DNA from: Bradyrhizobium sp. CCBAU 53338
GTDB taxonomy: Bacteria > Pseudomonadota > Alphaproteobacteria > Rhizobiales > Xanthobacteraceae
Length of the DNA: 64,000 bases
Reading direction: 5' to 3'
Assembly: GCF_015291665.1 (NCBI RefSeq)
Contig: NZ_CP030048.1
Coordinates: 558,001 to 622,000 of the forward strand
Below are positions 1 to 8,767 of the stretch, one piece after another; position 1 is the first letter of the stretch, and each line of letters begins with the position of its first letter. The position numbers and the translations under genes are program-made. Below the pieces are notes generated by a model. That model was not told where the DNA came from, made no database searches, and saw only the letters and a program-made list of their open reading frames with translations.

Positions 1-685
1 GGAGCTTCAGCTCGTCCGAGGCACGCACGATATCGGTGACCGGAGTATAGGTCAGCATGCGCCCGCCGTCGGGCAATGGCGTGCACTGTACGCGCACGAC
101 ATCGCCATTGGTTCGACGTACATCGACCGGTGTCGGATCGCCCGCCTCAATGACGCGGACACGCTCCCTGACATGGGCATCGAGGGCAGGATCCGGCACC
201 TCATAGGCTCCGATGTCACGTCCGTGATGCAGCAGTGTGAGAATGGATGGATTGCTGTCGGCAACCTCGTCGGGCAGGTGCCACATCTGGCGAAACGAGC
301 GGTTGATGAGGCGGGCCCTGAGGTGGGTGTCGAGCAGCACGATCCCGGTCGGCACATGATCGAGCGCGGCGCGTAGCGCCAACATCTGGCCGCGCATCAG
401 CGCGTCGGACGAACGGTCGCGCTCCTCGCCCGTCGGGTGCTCGCCGCCGGGCTGTTCGAAGGCGACCCCGACTTGGCGGTCGGCCCGCCAAACCACCCGA
501 CAGGCTAGGCTCTCGCGCCCCGCGAGTCTGAGCTGGAAGCGCTCGGGCACGCCGAGGCCGCTTTCCATCTCCAGTGTCGCGGCCTCTTCGGACAGCCGAC
601 GCACGACACAGTCGATCGACGACTGGCCGAAATTGAAGAAGATCTTCCCAGCAAGGAACGTCCGTTCCGTGACCAAGCGGGACAT
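1..685 (-). CDS. PilZ-PAS domain signalling protein (C-terminus off the left edge)
   Basis: The frame reads leftward from an ATG at 683-685, preceded by a GGAG about 10 bases upstream, and stays open to the window edge, so about 228 N-terminal residues are seen. Residues 1-75 resemble a PilZ-like module (a CVVRRLSEEAATLEME stretch, then C-x-V-x-W and a GVAFE strand). Residues about 98-215 look like a PAS domain (DHVPTGIVLLDTHLRARLIN, then a RSFRQMWHLPDE helix). The sequence is still open at the edge, so an output domain such as GGDEF may follow, but that is not visible. PilZ domains often bind cyclic di-GMP and PAS domains sense small ligands or redox state. The domain call comes from sequence pattern only. 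Confidence 0.75.
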   Translation of the reverse strand, partial: MSRLVTERTFLAGKIFFNFGQSSIDCVVRRLSEEAATLEMESGLGVPERFQLRLAGRESLACRVVWRADRQVGVAFEQPGGEHPTGEERDRSSDALMRGQMLALRAALDHVPTGIVLLDTHLRARLINRSFRQMWHLPDEVADSNPSILTLLHHGRDIGAYEVPDPALDAHVRERVRVIEAGDPTPVDVRRTNGDVVRVQCTPLPDGGRMLTYTPVTDIVRASDELKL

Positions 686-829
686 TCGCAGTCTCCGACG
701 CTGAACTTCATGCGAAAAGCCGCCTGAGTGTCGCGCAAGGTTACTTGCGGTAATCTAACACTCTCGATGTTTTCGAATGAGGATTAACGACCGGTTGACG
801 CGGAACCTACAAAATTCCCAAGTTCGCGG

Positions 830-1732
830 TTAGTTGCGCACCGCGTAGAGCGGTGTGCGCAGGGTCACCTGGTAGGACGGCTTCGGCATCCACGCGATCT
901 GCGCGGTGATCCCGAACAGGCGATTGTCATTGTCATCCATGCGATCGAGGTCGAGCCGCAGGATTGGCTGCGTGAAGGGCTCCGCGAGCGTCCGGCCGGC
1001 GAGTTGCGCGCCGCCGAATGACTGCACGCCGAGGCGGCCGGTGAACTTCCAGTCGTTCGGCCACTGGTAGTAGCCGCCGGCATAGAGGATCGTGTTCGGC
1101 TTGATCCGGGCGACGAGGCTCGCGATGTCGGTGTGGGTGTATTGCATGCCGGCGAGCCAGCCCCGAGTCTCATCCTCGTCCAGCGCGTAATCGAATTCGA
1201 GCACATTGTTGAACGAATTCGTCATGCCCTGTTCGTTCGGCACCGACTGCGTCAGCGTCGATTGCAACGTGATGGTCGGGATCTTGCCGCCGTTCTGCTG
1301 GTGGAGATCGGCCTGCACGCCGATGTTCCAGCTGGTGATATCGAAGGACGACCAGCCGCCGCCGATGTTCGTCGACGAGCCGGAGACACCGCCATACAGC
1401 GACACGCGGTCGCTGACATCCACGGTCAGCGGCAGGTCGACCGCGATCGATTTTGCGGCCGGCAAGCCGTTCGGCAGGGTCACGCCACGTTGTGCCGCGA
1501 GCGCCTCGAACGCGGCTGAGAGGGAGCTGTTGCCGAAGCCAAGCCCGAGCGTGCCCGCAGGGATCGTGGCATAGGTCGTGCGGAGATCGAGATAGATGTT
1601 GGGAACGGCCGGTTTTGCCGGCGAATCCTCCTCGTCGGCAGCACGGGCGGCGCCGACCGGGATCGTCGCACAAAGCAATCCCGTCGCGACAACGCGCAGG
1701 GCTGAGCGGGTCGATCGGCTGCAATGAGACAC
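830..1732 (-). CDS. probable outer-membrane beta-barrel protein, function unknown
   Basis: With the GTG start at 1732 the product has 300 residues and opens with a signal peptide: a basic stretch, a hydrophobic core (ALRVVATGLLCATIPVG) and an ARA-A type cleavage site near residue 33. An in-frame TTG at 1804 would add 24 unconvincing residues. The mature part alternates polar and hydrophobic residues in short strands (YAGGYYQWPNDWKFTGRLGV, ITAQIAWMPKPSYQVTLRTP), which is typical of a membrane barrel or a transporter-like secreted protein. No catalytic motif is seen. It stands alone, between the PilZ-PAS gene and a small opposing frame. I do not recognise a named family, and the outer-membrane location is an inference from the signal peptide and strand pattern. 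Confidence 0.7.
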   Translation of the reverse strand: MSHCSRSTRSALRVVATGLLCATIPVGAARAADEEDSPAKPAVPNIYLDLRTTYATIPAGTLGLGFGNSSLSAAFEALAAQRGVTLPNGLPAAKSIAVDLPLTVDVSDRVSLYGGVSGSSTNIGGGWSSFDITSWNIGVQADLHQQNGGKIPTITLQSTLTQSVPNEQGMTNSFNNVLEFDYALDEDETRGWLAGMQYTHTDIASLVARIKPNTILYAGGYYQWPNDWKFTGRLGVQSFGGAQLAGRTLAEPFTQPILRLDLDRMDDNDNRLFGITAQIAWMPKPSYQVTLRTPLYAVRN

Positions 1733-1913
1733 GTGACAATCCGACGCGCGGCGATTTGATGACGGAGCCGTTGTTAGTTGGAACGTGATCGTTTGCCTGG
1801 TCAAGCGTTATCCGCAAACGATGGACGATATCGAAGTGCCCGGTTACCGCGCCGTGCTCGTCCTGACTCCTCTTACGCCAGAGTGCAGGTCTGACAATTG
1901 AAGGACAACAGCC

Positions 1914-2042
1914 ATGAACACGTCACGCCGCTTCCTGCTCGCTGGCCTGGCGGGCCCTGCCGCGGCTCCGGCGGCCGTCGCCGCCGCGCATTGGCCTGAT
2001 TATGTCGAGGCGGCCAGGGCCGTGCTCGACGCGCGCGCGTGA
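1914..2042 (+). CDS. possible 42-residue secreted or Tat-type small protein
   Basis: A short frame with ATG at 1914 and a good AAGGAC ribosome site 10 bases upstream. It reads MNTSRRFLLAGLAGPA, then an Ala-rich run and a short charged tail ending DARA. The twin-arginine followed by a hydrophobic run resembles a Tat signal, but only about 15 residues remain after it. The frame ends at TGA 2040-2042, directly abutting the 3' end of the convergent esterase gene. It could be a real micro-protein, the remnant of a truncated exported protein, or chance. No family is recognised. Confidence 0.35.
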   Translation: MNTSRRFLLAGLAGPAAAPAAVAAAHWPDYVEAARAVLDARA

Positions 2043-2978
2043 CTACTTCTCCACCGCGCGCCTGACCTGCTCGCCGATCTGTGACAGCACGAGCTGTGCC
2101 TGCGGCAGGATCGCGCCCATGGCGTGGAAATTATGAACCATGCCGTCGTGGCAGACGTGCTCGACGGCGACGCCGGCGGCGAGCAGCTTGCGCGCATAGG
2201 CATTGCCCTCGTCGCGCATCGGATCGAATTCGGCGGTGTGGATGATCGCGGTCGGCAGATCCGTGAGCCGCGTCGCGCGCAGCGGCGAGATGCGCGGATC
2301 GGCGGCATCCAGTCCCTCGGGCAGATAGTCGGCCAGATCGGCCTCGATCGTGACGCGGTCGATCAGATGCCCTTCCGCGAACGCCTCCCGTGAGGGTGAG
2401 GTCTCCTCGAAATCCAGCACCGGGCAGATCAGGCATTGCGCGACGATGGAGAGGCCGGCGCTCTGCGCTGCCTCCTGACACACGATCGCAGCCAGCGTGG
2501 CTCCGGCGGAATCGCCGCCGATCACCAGCCGCTCGGCGTCGATGCCGAGCGTTTCAGCTTCTCGCGCGACCCATTCGGTGGCCGCGATCGCGTCGTCGAC
2601 GGCGGCGGGATATTTGTGCTCGGGCGCGAGCCGATAGTCGACCGAGACGAGGCGGCAGCCGGTCGCATGTGCCAGCGCGGCCGCAATGCGGTCATGCGTT
2701 GCGACGCTGCCGGCCACGAGCCCGCCGCCATGAAAGAACACGAAGCCCGGCGCGCGTTCGCCTGACGACGCGGGAGAATAGAGCCGATAGGGCAGCTCTC
2801 CGCCGGGGCCCGGCAGCGTTCCGTCGGACGCGGCCACCTCGGGCGCCTCGGCTCGCGCGAACTGCATCAGCTTCGCCAGCGATTGCCGCCGTGCCTCGAC
2901 GCTCGGCCGGCTCGGCGCCCGTGGCGCAGCCGCAGCCATCATGGTCAACAAGCGCTTTGCGAGCGGATCGAGCGGCAT
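2043..2978 (-). CDS. alpha/beta hydrolase, hormone-sensitive lipase (HSL) family esterase
   Basis: The 311-residue product has the marks of the bacterial HSL/family IV esterases: an oxyanion-hole HGGG at residues 83-86, the nucleophile elbow GDSAG at 155-159 (Ser157), a late acid in EFDPMRDEG and a C-terminal catalytic His in VHNFHAMG. These enzymes hydrolyse short- to medium-chain acyl esters, usually in the cytoplasm, and no signal peptide is present. The start at 2978 is chosen because GGAG lies 8 bases upstream, while the in-frame ATG at 3005 has no ribosome site. It is a single gene, divergent from the aminotransferase. The natural substrate cannot be told from sequence. Confidence 0.9.
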   Translation of the reverse strand: MPLDPLAKRLLTMMAAAAPRAPSRPSVEARRQSLAKLMQFARAEAPEVAASDGTLPGPGGELPYRLYSPASSGERAPGFVFFHGGGLVAGSVATHDRIAAALAHATGCRLVSVDYRLAPEHKYPAAVDDAIAATEWVAREAETLGIDAERLVIGGDSAGATLAAIVCQEAAQSAGLSIVAQCLICPVLDFEETSPSREAFAEGHLIDRVTIEADLADYLPEGLDAADPRISPLRATRLTDLPTAIIHTAEFDPMRDEGNAYARKLLAAGVAVEHVCHDGMVHNFHAMGAILPQAQLVLSQIGEQVRRAVEK

Positions 2979-3127
2979 GGGAAAACTCCGTGACGTGCCC
3001 GACATTATAGCCGGTTCGGACGCGATGGTGTCTTAACCTCCTGGACGGGAGAGGTGGTGCTTCCCCACAGCAAATCGTTTAGAAATTGGGACAATAGTAC
3101 CCGGATATTTTCGAGGGGAGGCCTGAT

Positions 3128-4015
3128 ATGGCCGAGATCAAGAAGCCGATCGAATATTCGCCGAGTTGGACCTTCTTCGATGGCAAATGGCACGAGGGTA
3201 ACGTGCCGATCATGGGACCGCGTACGCACGCCGCCTGGCTCGGCTCGGTGGTATTCGACGGTGCGCGCGCGTTCGAAGGCGTCGCCCCCGATCTCGATCG
3301 CCACGTCGCCCGCGCCAACCAGTCAGCGATCAATTTTGGCCTGAAGCCGGTGGTCGATGCCGCCACCTGGATGACGCTCGCGAGCGAAGGCATCGCGCGC
3401 TTTGCGCCGAATGCCGAGCTCTATGTCCGGCCGATGTATTGGGCGCAGAACGGCTCGGGCGGCGGCGTGCTGTTCGATCCCGAAACCACCGATTGGTGCC
3501 TTTGCATCTACGAGGCACCGATGCCGAAACCGACAGGCAATGCGATCACGCTGTCGCCGTTCCGCAGACCCACGGCGGAATGCGCGCCGGTCGACGCGAA
3601 GGCCGCCTGCCTCTATCCGAACAATTCGCGCGCGCTGGCGGAAGCGGCCTCGCGCGGCTTCCAGAACGCGCTGATGCTCGACATGCTCGGCAACGTCGCG
3701 GAGTTCGGCAATTCCAACGTGTTCATGGCGAAAGACGGCGTGGTCTTCACGCCGGTGCCGAACGGCACCTTCCTCAATGGCATCACGCGCCAGCGCGTGA
3801 TCAGCCTGCTCCGCGGCGACGGCATCACCGTGGTCGAGAAGACACTGCGCTATGCGGATTTCCTCGCCGCCGACGAGATCTTCTCCACCGGCAATTTTGC
3901 GAAAGTCGCACCGGTGATTCGCATCGACCAGCGCGAGCTGAAGCCGGGCCCGCTCTACACCAAGGCGCGCAAGCTATATTGGGACTTTGCTCATGCGTTG
4001 AAGCTGGCGGCCTGA
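3128..4015 (+). CDS. ilvE: branched-chain amino acid aminotransferase (class IV, PLP)
   Basis: 295 residues, the normal length for a class IV fold aminotransferase. The probable PLP-binding lysine is K158 (in VDAKAACLYPNN). The cofactor-contact segment AEFGNSNVF follows at about 191-199, and the phosphate-binding part lies in the GITRQRVISL region. Such enzymes interconvert Leu, Ile and Val with their 2-oxo acids using glutamate/2-oxoglutarate. The short form with YVRPMYWAQ is the one usually annotated as IlvE-like in Bradyrhizobium. D-amino acid aminotransferase is the main alternative within the fold, less likely at this length and motif set. A GAGGGGAGG ribosome site precedes the ATG. It is a single gene. 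Confidence 0.88.
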   Translation: MAEIKKPIEYSPSWTFFDGKWHEGNVPIMGPRTHAAWLGSVVFDGARAFEGVAPDLDRHVARANQSAINFGLKPVVDAATWMTLASEGIARFAPNAELYVRPMYWAQNGSGGGVLFDPETTDWCLCIYEAPMPKPTGNAITLSPFRRPTAECAPVDAKAACLYPNNSRALAEAASRGFQNALMLDMLGNVAEFGNSNVFMAKDGVVFTPVPNGTFLNGITRQRVISLLRGDGITVVEKTLRYADFLAADEIFSTGNFAKVAPVIRIDQRELKPGPLYTKARKLYWDFAHALKLAA

Positions 4016-4021
4016 CGCGAG

Positions 4022-4639
4022 CTAGCTTCGCCGCCGAAACCGACTGAACTGAAAGGCCTGCGTCGAATGCCACGGCGTGTGATGGGTCTCGCTGCGGGTC
4101 TCGACCAGCGAGAACTCCGGCCCAAGCTCCGCGGAAAGGCTGGCGCTGTCGTGCCGCTGCACCGGCAGGCCGCTGCATTTCTCCGGACCGTCAGGCGCAA
4201 ACGTCGCGATGATCACTTGGCCGCCCGGCGCAAGCGCCGAGCGCAGGCGCTCGACGTAGGCGGCCCGGTCGCGCGGATCGGTCAGGAAGTGAAACGCTGC
4301 ACGATCGTGCCAGACGTCCCAGGTCTTTGCCGGCCGCCACGTGGTCGCATCGGCAACGATCCAGTCGACCATTGAGGCGGCCGTACCGAGGCGCTTCTTT
4401 GCCGCATCGAGCGCGTTGGCGGAGAGGTCCAGCACTGCGACGTCGCGATATCCGTCGTGCAGCAAGGCATCGACCAGCCGCGACGCGCCGCCGCCGATGT
4501 CGATGATGCCAGCGTCATGATCCGGACCGGCTGCACGAATCATCTCGAGCGAGATCGCCGGGCTATCCTGAAACCAGCTGACCTCGGCCTCGCCCTTGGT
4601 GGCGTAGACGTTCTGCCAGTGCGTGGTTCGGTCGGACAT
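4022..4639 (-). CDS. class I SAM-dependent methyltransferase
   Basis: 205 residues from the ATG at 4639, which has GGAG 6 bases upstream; a longer in-frame start at 4717 lacks support. SAM motif I is IIDIGGGASRLVDALL and motif II is VAVLDLSANAL. A HDRAAFHFLTDPRDRAAYV segment follows, as in the family related to thiopurine S-methyltransferase and TehB-like detoxifying methyltransferases. The N-terminal THWQNVYATKGEAEVSWFQD block is typical of many proteobacterial homologues of unknown substrate. It is convergent with ilvE, 6 bases apart, so it is probably transcribed on its own. The substrate is unknown. Confidence 0.87.
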   Translation of the reverse strand: MSDRTTHWQNVYATKGEAEVSWFQDSPAISLEMIRAAGPDHDAGIIDIGGGASRLVDALLHDGYRDVAVLDLSANALDAAKKRLGTAASMVDWIVADATTWRPAKTWDVWHDRAAFHFLTDPRDRAAYVERLRSALAPGGQVIIATFAPDGPEKCSGLPVQRHDSASLSAELGPEFSLVETRSETHHTPWHSTQAFQFSRFRRRS

Positions 4640-4746
4640 GGCGGCTCCGGCCCTTTGCCGGGATGGTGGCGCGACAGTGGCGACGCCGCAATCAATTGTC
4701 AGTTCGCGCGCCCGCATGTGCGGACGCGCAGGTACGAAGGCGAGGC

Positions 4747-5340
4747 CTACTCGTCCTTCTTCGACATCCGCTCGAGGCGTTCCTGCATGTCCTTCATCTG
4801 CTGGCGCAGGTCGTCGATGTTGCTGTCCGTCGCCGCCGGGGCGTTGGCATCGGGCTCCGGCTCAGGGGTTGCCGGGCGCCCCGCGGAGGGGGCGAAGGGC
4901 TTGAACATCGAGAAGGTCTGCTGGAACAGCTCCATGTTGCGGCGGACCTGTTCTTCCAGCGGAGCAAAGGGGGTGCCGGACAGCGTGTTGGCGATCTGCT
5001 TGCGGAACTTCTCCTGCTCCTGGGTCAGCGTCGCGATCGACTGCTCCAGATATTTCGGCACCACCATCTGCATGCTGTCACCATAGAAGCGGATCAACTG
5101 GCGCAGGAAGGTGGTCGGCAAGAGGTTCTGGCCGGCCTTGTTCTCCTGCTCGAAGATGATCTGGGCGAGCACGGAGCGGGTGATGTCGTCGCCGGTCTTG
5201 GCGTCATAGACCAGGAAATCTTCGCCGTCCTTGACCATGGCGGCGAGGTCTTCCAGCGTCACATAGGTGCTCGTTCCGGTGTTATAGAGCCGGCGGTTCG
5301 CGTATTTCTTGATGGTGGTGGGTTGGTCTGATTTCGCCAT
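4747..5340 (-). CDS. phaR: polyhydroxyalkanoate synthesis repressor PhaR
   Basis: 197 residues. The N-terminal DNA-binding PHB_acc_N segment (IKKYANRRLYNTGTSTYVTL, about residues 10-29, continuing to 67) is followed by two PHB accumulation repeats (ILAQIIFEQENKAGQNLLP and IRFYGDSMQMVVPKYLEQSI) and an acidic, Pro/Ala-rich linker. The protein ends in a coiled coil (DDLRQQMKDMQERLERMSK). PhaR represses PHB genes and phasins and is released when it binds nascent PHB. It lies divergent from phaA with a 297-base spacer, which fits local control of the phaAB genes. Confidence 0.95.
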   Translation of the reverse strand: MAKSDQPTTIKKYANRRLYNTGTSTYVTLEDLAAMVKDGEDFLVYDAKTGDDITRSVLAQIIFEQENKAGQNLLPTTFLRQLIRFYGDSMQMVVPKYLEQSIATLTQEQEKFRKQIANTLSGTPFAPLEEQVRRNMELFQQTFSMFKPFAPSAGRPATPEPEPDANAPAATDSNIDDLRQQMKDMQERLERMSKKDE

Positions 5341-5637
5341 GGGCTCTCACTTGAAAGACGCTGAGAACGGGAACCCAGCGGCCAATGCCGCAGGGCGGGA
5401 AGAGTACGCAACGCAACAAAATAAGCATTTTCAAAGGGCTCACGCTACCGTTTTGTGCGGCACGGTTAATCGCACAGCAAAAACCTGCTTGCGAAAGCGC
5501 CAAGAACGCTATTTTGAATGCGCTGCGGCATTGACATGGTTCAATGACGTTAACAGGATGCCGGACGAGACTGACGGGCCATTTTCCAACGCCCGCCTGC
5601 CCCTTTTCTTCAGAACCTCAAGCCTCAGGAGATGCCC
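5341..5637. promoter_or_regulatory. phaR-phaA divergent intergenic region
   Basis: 297 bases hold the promoters of phaR (leftward) and phaA (rightward). A TTGACA at 5531-5536 on the plus strand is a good -35 match, but no convincing -10 follows at 16-18 bases. TGC-containing stretches (TTGTGCGGCACGG near 5453-5466, CCTGCTTGCG near 5485-5494) resemble the TGC-rich sites reported for PhaR in other bacteria, but they do not form a clear palindrome. Local autoregulation by PhaR is an inference. Confidence 0.4.
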
Positions 5638-6816
5638 ATGTCAGACGATGTCGTCATCGTCAGCGCCGCCCGCACCCCGGTCGGAAGCTTCAACGGAGCC
5701 TTCGCGACCCTTCCCGCACACGATCTCGGCGCCGTCGCCATCAAGGCTGCGTTGGAGCGCGGTGGCATCGAGCCCGGCCGGGTCTCGGAAGTCATCATGG
5801 GCCAGATCCTCACCGCCGCCCAAGGCCAGAACCCCGCCCGCCAGGCCTCGATCGGCGCCGGTATTCCGGTGGAGAGCCCGGCCTGGGGTGTCAACCAGCT
5901 TTGCGGCTCGGGCTTGCGGACCGTCGCGCTCGGCTACCAGGCGCTGCTCAACGGCGATTCCGAGATCGTGGTCGCCGGCGGCCAGGAGTCCATGAGCATG
6001 GCTCCGCACGCCCAGTACCTGCGCGGCGGCGTCAAGATGGGCGCCCTCGAATTCGTCGACACCATGATCAAGGACGGCTTGTGGGATGCCTTCAACGGCT
6101 ACCACATGGGCAACACTGCCGAGAACGTCGCGCGGCAGTGGCAGATCACTCGCGCCCAGCAGGACGAGTTCGCCGTTGCCTCGCAGCAGAAGGCTGAAGC
6201 TGCGCAGAAGGCCGGCAAGTTCAACGATGAGATCGTTCCGGTCACCATCAAGACCCGCAAGGGCGACGTCGTCGTGAGCGCCGACGAATATCCGCGTCAC
6301 GGCGCCACCCTCGATGCGATGGCGAAACTTCGCCCCGCCTTCGAGAAGGATGGCACGGTCACTGCAGGCTCGGCCTCCGGCATCAATGACGGCGCCGCTG
6401 CCGTGGTGCTGATGACCGCCAAGCAGGCCGCCAAGGAAGGCAAGAAGCCGCTCGCGCGCATCGTGTCCTGGGCGCAGGCCGGCGTCGATCCGAAGATCAT
6501 GGGCTCGGGCCCGATCCCGGCTTCGCGCGCCGCGCTGAAGAAGGCCGGCTGGAGCGTCGGCGATCTCGACCTGATCGAGGCCAACGAGGCTTTTGCGGCG
6601 CAGGCCTGTGCCGTCAACAAGGACCTCGGCTGGGATACGTCCAAGGTCAACGTCAATGGCGGCGCGATCGCGATCGGCCACCCGGTCGGCGCATCAGGCG
6701 CGCGCGTACTGGTGACGCTGCTGCACGAAATGCAGAAGCGTGATTCGAAGAAGGGCCTTGCCACGCTGTGTATCGGCGGTGGCATGGGTATCGCGATGTG
6801 TCTCGCGCGCGACTGA
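5638..6816 (+). CDS. phaA: acetyl-CoA acetyltransferase (beta-ketothiolase)
   Basis: 392 residues. It condenses two acetyl-CoA to acetoacetyl-CoA, the first step of PHB synthesis, and can run in reverse. The nucleophile cysteine is in [14 protein letters not shown] (about residue 88). The His of [17 protein letters not shown] (about 348) and the Cys of [10 protein letters not shown] (about 378) complete the thiolase active site. The start at 5638 is chosen over the ATG at 5632 because AGGAG lies 6 bases before 5638 but abuts 5632. It is followed by a strong terminator and then phaB, so the two genes probably have separate transcripts despite adjacency. Confidence 0.96.
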   Translation: MSDDVVIVSAARTPVGSFNGAFATLPAHDLGAVAIKAALERGGIEPGRVSEVIMGQILTAAQGQNPARQASIGAGIPVESPAWGVNQLCGSGLRTVALGYQALLNGDSEIVVAGGQESMSMAPHAQYLRGGVKMGALEFVDTMIKDGLWDAFNGYHMGNTAENVARQWQITRAQQDEFAVASQQKAEAAQKAGKFNDEIVPVTIKTRKGDVVVSADEYPRHGATLDAMAKLRPAFEKDGTVTAGSASGINDGAAAVVLMTAKQAAKEGKKPLARIVSWAQAGVDPKIMGSGPIPASRAALKKAGWSVGDLDLIEANEAFAAQACAVNKDLGWDTSKVNVNGGAIAIGHPVGASGARVLVTLLHEMQKRDSKKGLATLCIGGGMGIAMCLARD

Positions 6817-6946
6817 AGCTGACGCCACACTGACGCGTAACTTGCGCGTGCGCTGCACACATGAGTGAGTGCGTTGCACGCGACTAAAAAGGCGGCGGTT
6901 GCAAATCAAATATTCTTCGCAACCGCGCAAGCCTCGACTAAATACA

Positions 6947-6979
6947 AACGCCCGGCTCAACGCCGGGCGTTTTGTTCTT
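6947..6979 (+). terminator. rho-independent terminator after phaA
   Basis: A 10-base stem (AACGCCCGGC pairing with GCCGGGCGTT) with a TCAAC loop, followed by TTGTTCTT. It lies 130 bases after the phaA stop and 87 bases before phaB, so phaB likely needs its own promoter or read-through. Confidence 0.85.
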
Positions 6980-7065
6980 GATGTCCGTCAAAGCAGCCGC
7001 ATAATCCACCACTAAAAAACGATCACGTCAGAAACGTCCGAAGAGTCCAAGGGAAGGAATACGAT

Positions 7066-7791
7066 ATGGCACGTGTTGCATTGGTCACGGGTGGTACGCG
7101 GGGCATCGGTGCTGCGATCAGCAAGGGTTTGAAGGCGGCCGGCTACAAGGTTGCGGCGAGCTATGCCGGCAACGACGCGGCGGCGGAGAAGTTCAAGGCC
7201 GAGACCGGTATTGCCGTCTACAAATGGGACGTCAGCAGCTTCGATGCCTGCGCCGAGGGCGTGAAGAAGGTCGAGGCCGATCTCGGACCGGTGGAGGTGC
7301 TCGTCAACAATGCCGGCATCACGCGCGACACCGCCTTCCACAAGATGACGCTCGAGCAGTGGAACGCCGTCATCAACACGAATCTCGGTTCGCTGTTCAA
7401 CATGACGCGCCAGGTGATCGAGGGCATGCGTGCCCGCAAGTTCGGCCGTATCATCTCGATCTCGTCGATCAACGGCCAGAAGGGCCAGTTCGGCCAAGTC
7501 AACTATTCCGCGGCGAAGGCCGGCGATATCGGTTTCACCAAGGCGCTCGCGCTCGAGAACGCCAAGGGCGGCATCACAGTGAATGCGATCTGCCCCGGCT
7601 ACATCAACACCGAAATGGTCCAGGCGGTGCCGAAGGACGTCCTGGAGAAAAACGTGATCCCGCAGATCCCGGTCAACCGGCTCGGCGAGCCAGAGGAGAT
7701 CGCGCGCGCGGTCGTGTTCCTGGCGGCCGACGAAGCCGGCTTCATCACGGGATCGACGCTGTCCATCAACGGTGGCCAGTATCAGGCCTGA
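7066..7791 (+). CDS. phaB: acetoacetyl-CoA reductase (SDR family)
   Basis: 241 residues, the standard length. The NADPH-binding TGGTRGIGAAISKG glycine motif is at the N-terminus and NNAGITRD follows near residue 83. The SDR catalytic Ser (SISSINGQKGQFGQVNYS block), Tyr and Lys (NYSAAKAG) are all present. It reduces acetoacetyl-CoA to (R)-3-hydroxybutyryl-CoA for PHB synthase, which is not in this window. It is distinguished from FabG by the INGQKGQFGQ segment and by following phaA. AAGGGAAGG provides the ribosome site. Confidence 0.95.
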   Translation: MARVALVTGGTRGIGAAISKGLKAAGYKVAASYAGNDAAAEKFKAETGIAVYKWDVSSFDACAEGVKKVEADLGPVEVLVNNAGITRDTAFHKMTLEQWNAVINTNLGSLFNMTRQVIEGMRARKFGRIISISSINGQKGQFGQVNYSAAKAGDIGFTKALALENAKGGITVNAICPGYINTEMVQAVPKDVLEKNVIPQIPVNRLGEPEEIARAVVFLAADEAGFITGSTLSINGGQYQA

Positions 7792-7843
7792 CAGGAATCA
7801 AGCTTGTAGCGTTGGGCATGACAAGGCGATAGTGAAGACGCAA

Positions 7844-7866
7844 ATGCCCGGCCTCGTGCCGGGCAT
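7844..7866 (+). terminator. terminator-like hairpin after phaB
   Basis: A 9-base perfect stem (ATGCCCGGC with GCCGGGCAT) and a CTCGT loop, 53 bases after phaB. No U-tract follows, so it may act as an RNA 3' stabiliser or a weak terminator. Confidence 0.6.
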
Positions 7867-7891
7867 AAGCGTCCTCAGAGCCTTGTGATTC

Positions 7892-8761
7892 ATGACCCCG
7901 CGCACCGCCACCCTGATCGGGCTGACCGCGATCCTGATGTGGTCGCTGCTGTCGCTGATGACGGTGGCCACCGGCAAGATCCCGGCCTTTCAGCTTGCCG
8001 CCATGACGTTTGCGATCGGCGGTCTCGTTGGGCTGCTGACCTGGATTGGCCGCGGCGACGCCGCGAAGAGCCTGCGCCAGCCGCTGGTCGTCTGGGTCGT
8101 CGGCGTCGGTGGCCTGTTCGGCTATCATGCGCTGTATTTCCTCGCGCTGCGTTTCGCGCCGCCGGCCGAAGCCGGACTTCTCAACTACATGTGGCCGCTG
8201 CTGATCGTGCTGTTCTCGTCCTTCCTTCCGGGCGAGCGGCTGGCCGTGCATCACATCATCGGTGCCGTGCTCGGCCTCGTCGGCACCGTGCTGCTGTTTG
8301 CCGGCAATACGTCGGGCTTCGCGCCGGGCGCCGTGCCGGGATTGATCGCGGCGTTCATCGCCGCCTTTGTCTGGGCCGCCTATTCGGTCTTGTCGCGGCG
8401 ATTGAAGGCCGTCCCGACCGACGCAGTCGCAGGCTTCTGCCTCGCCACATCGGCGCTCGCCGCGCTGATGCATGCTGGACTGGAGACCACGGTTTGGCCC
8501 GAGACCATGTTGCAATGGCTTGCGGTGGTCGGGCTCGGCATCGGTCCCGTCGGCGCGGCCTTCTACGCCTGGGATATCGGCATGAAGCGCGGTGATATTC
8601 GCGTTCTCGGCGCCGCGTCTTACGCGACGCCGCTGCTGTCGACCGGCTTCCTCATCGCCGCCGGTTTCGCCAAAGCCAGCGCCAACATTGCTGTCGCCGC
8701 GATCCTGATCGCCGGTGGCGGCCTGATCGCAGCCAAGGACATGGTGCTGCGGAAGCGCTGA
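7892..8761 (+). CDS. DMT-superfamily (EamA) inner-membrane transporter
   Basis: 289 residues with about ten hydrophobic helices arranged as two EamA repeats. The first begins TATLIGLTAILMWSLLSLMT. The second begins PGLIAAFIAAFVWAAYSVLS at about residue 150. The family includes exporters of amino acids and metabolites; this type, with MWPLLIVLFSSFLPGER, resembles YddG-like aromatic amino acid exporters. The substrate is not determinable here. It follows phaB after a hairpin and is convergent with the flavin reductase-like gene, 6 bases apart. Confidence 0.88.
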   Translation: MTPRTATLIGLTAILMWSLLSLMTVATGKIPAFQLAAMTFAIGGLVGLLTWIGRGDAAKSLRQPLVVWVVGVGGLFGYHALYFLALRFAPPAEAGLLNYMWPLLIVLFSSFLPGERLAVHHIIGAVLGLVGTVLLFAGNTSGFAPGAVPGLIAAFIAAFVWAAYSVLSRRLKAVPTDAVAGFCLATSALAALMHAGLETTVWPETMLQWLAVVGLGIGPVGAAFYAWDIGMKRGDIRVLGAASYATPLLSTGFLIAAGFAKASANIAVAAILIAGGGLIAAKDMVLRKR

Positions 8762-8767
8762 AGCGCA

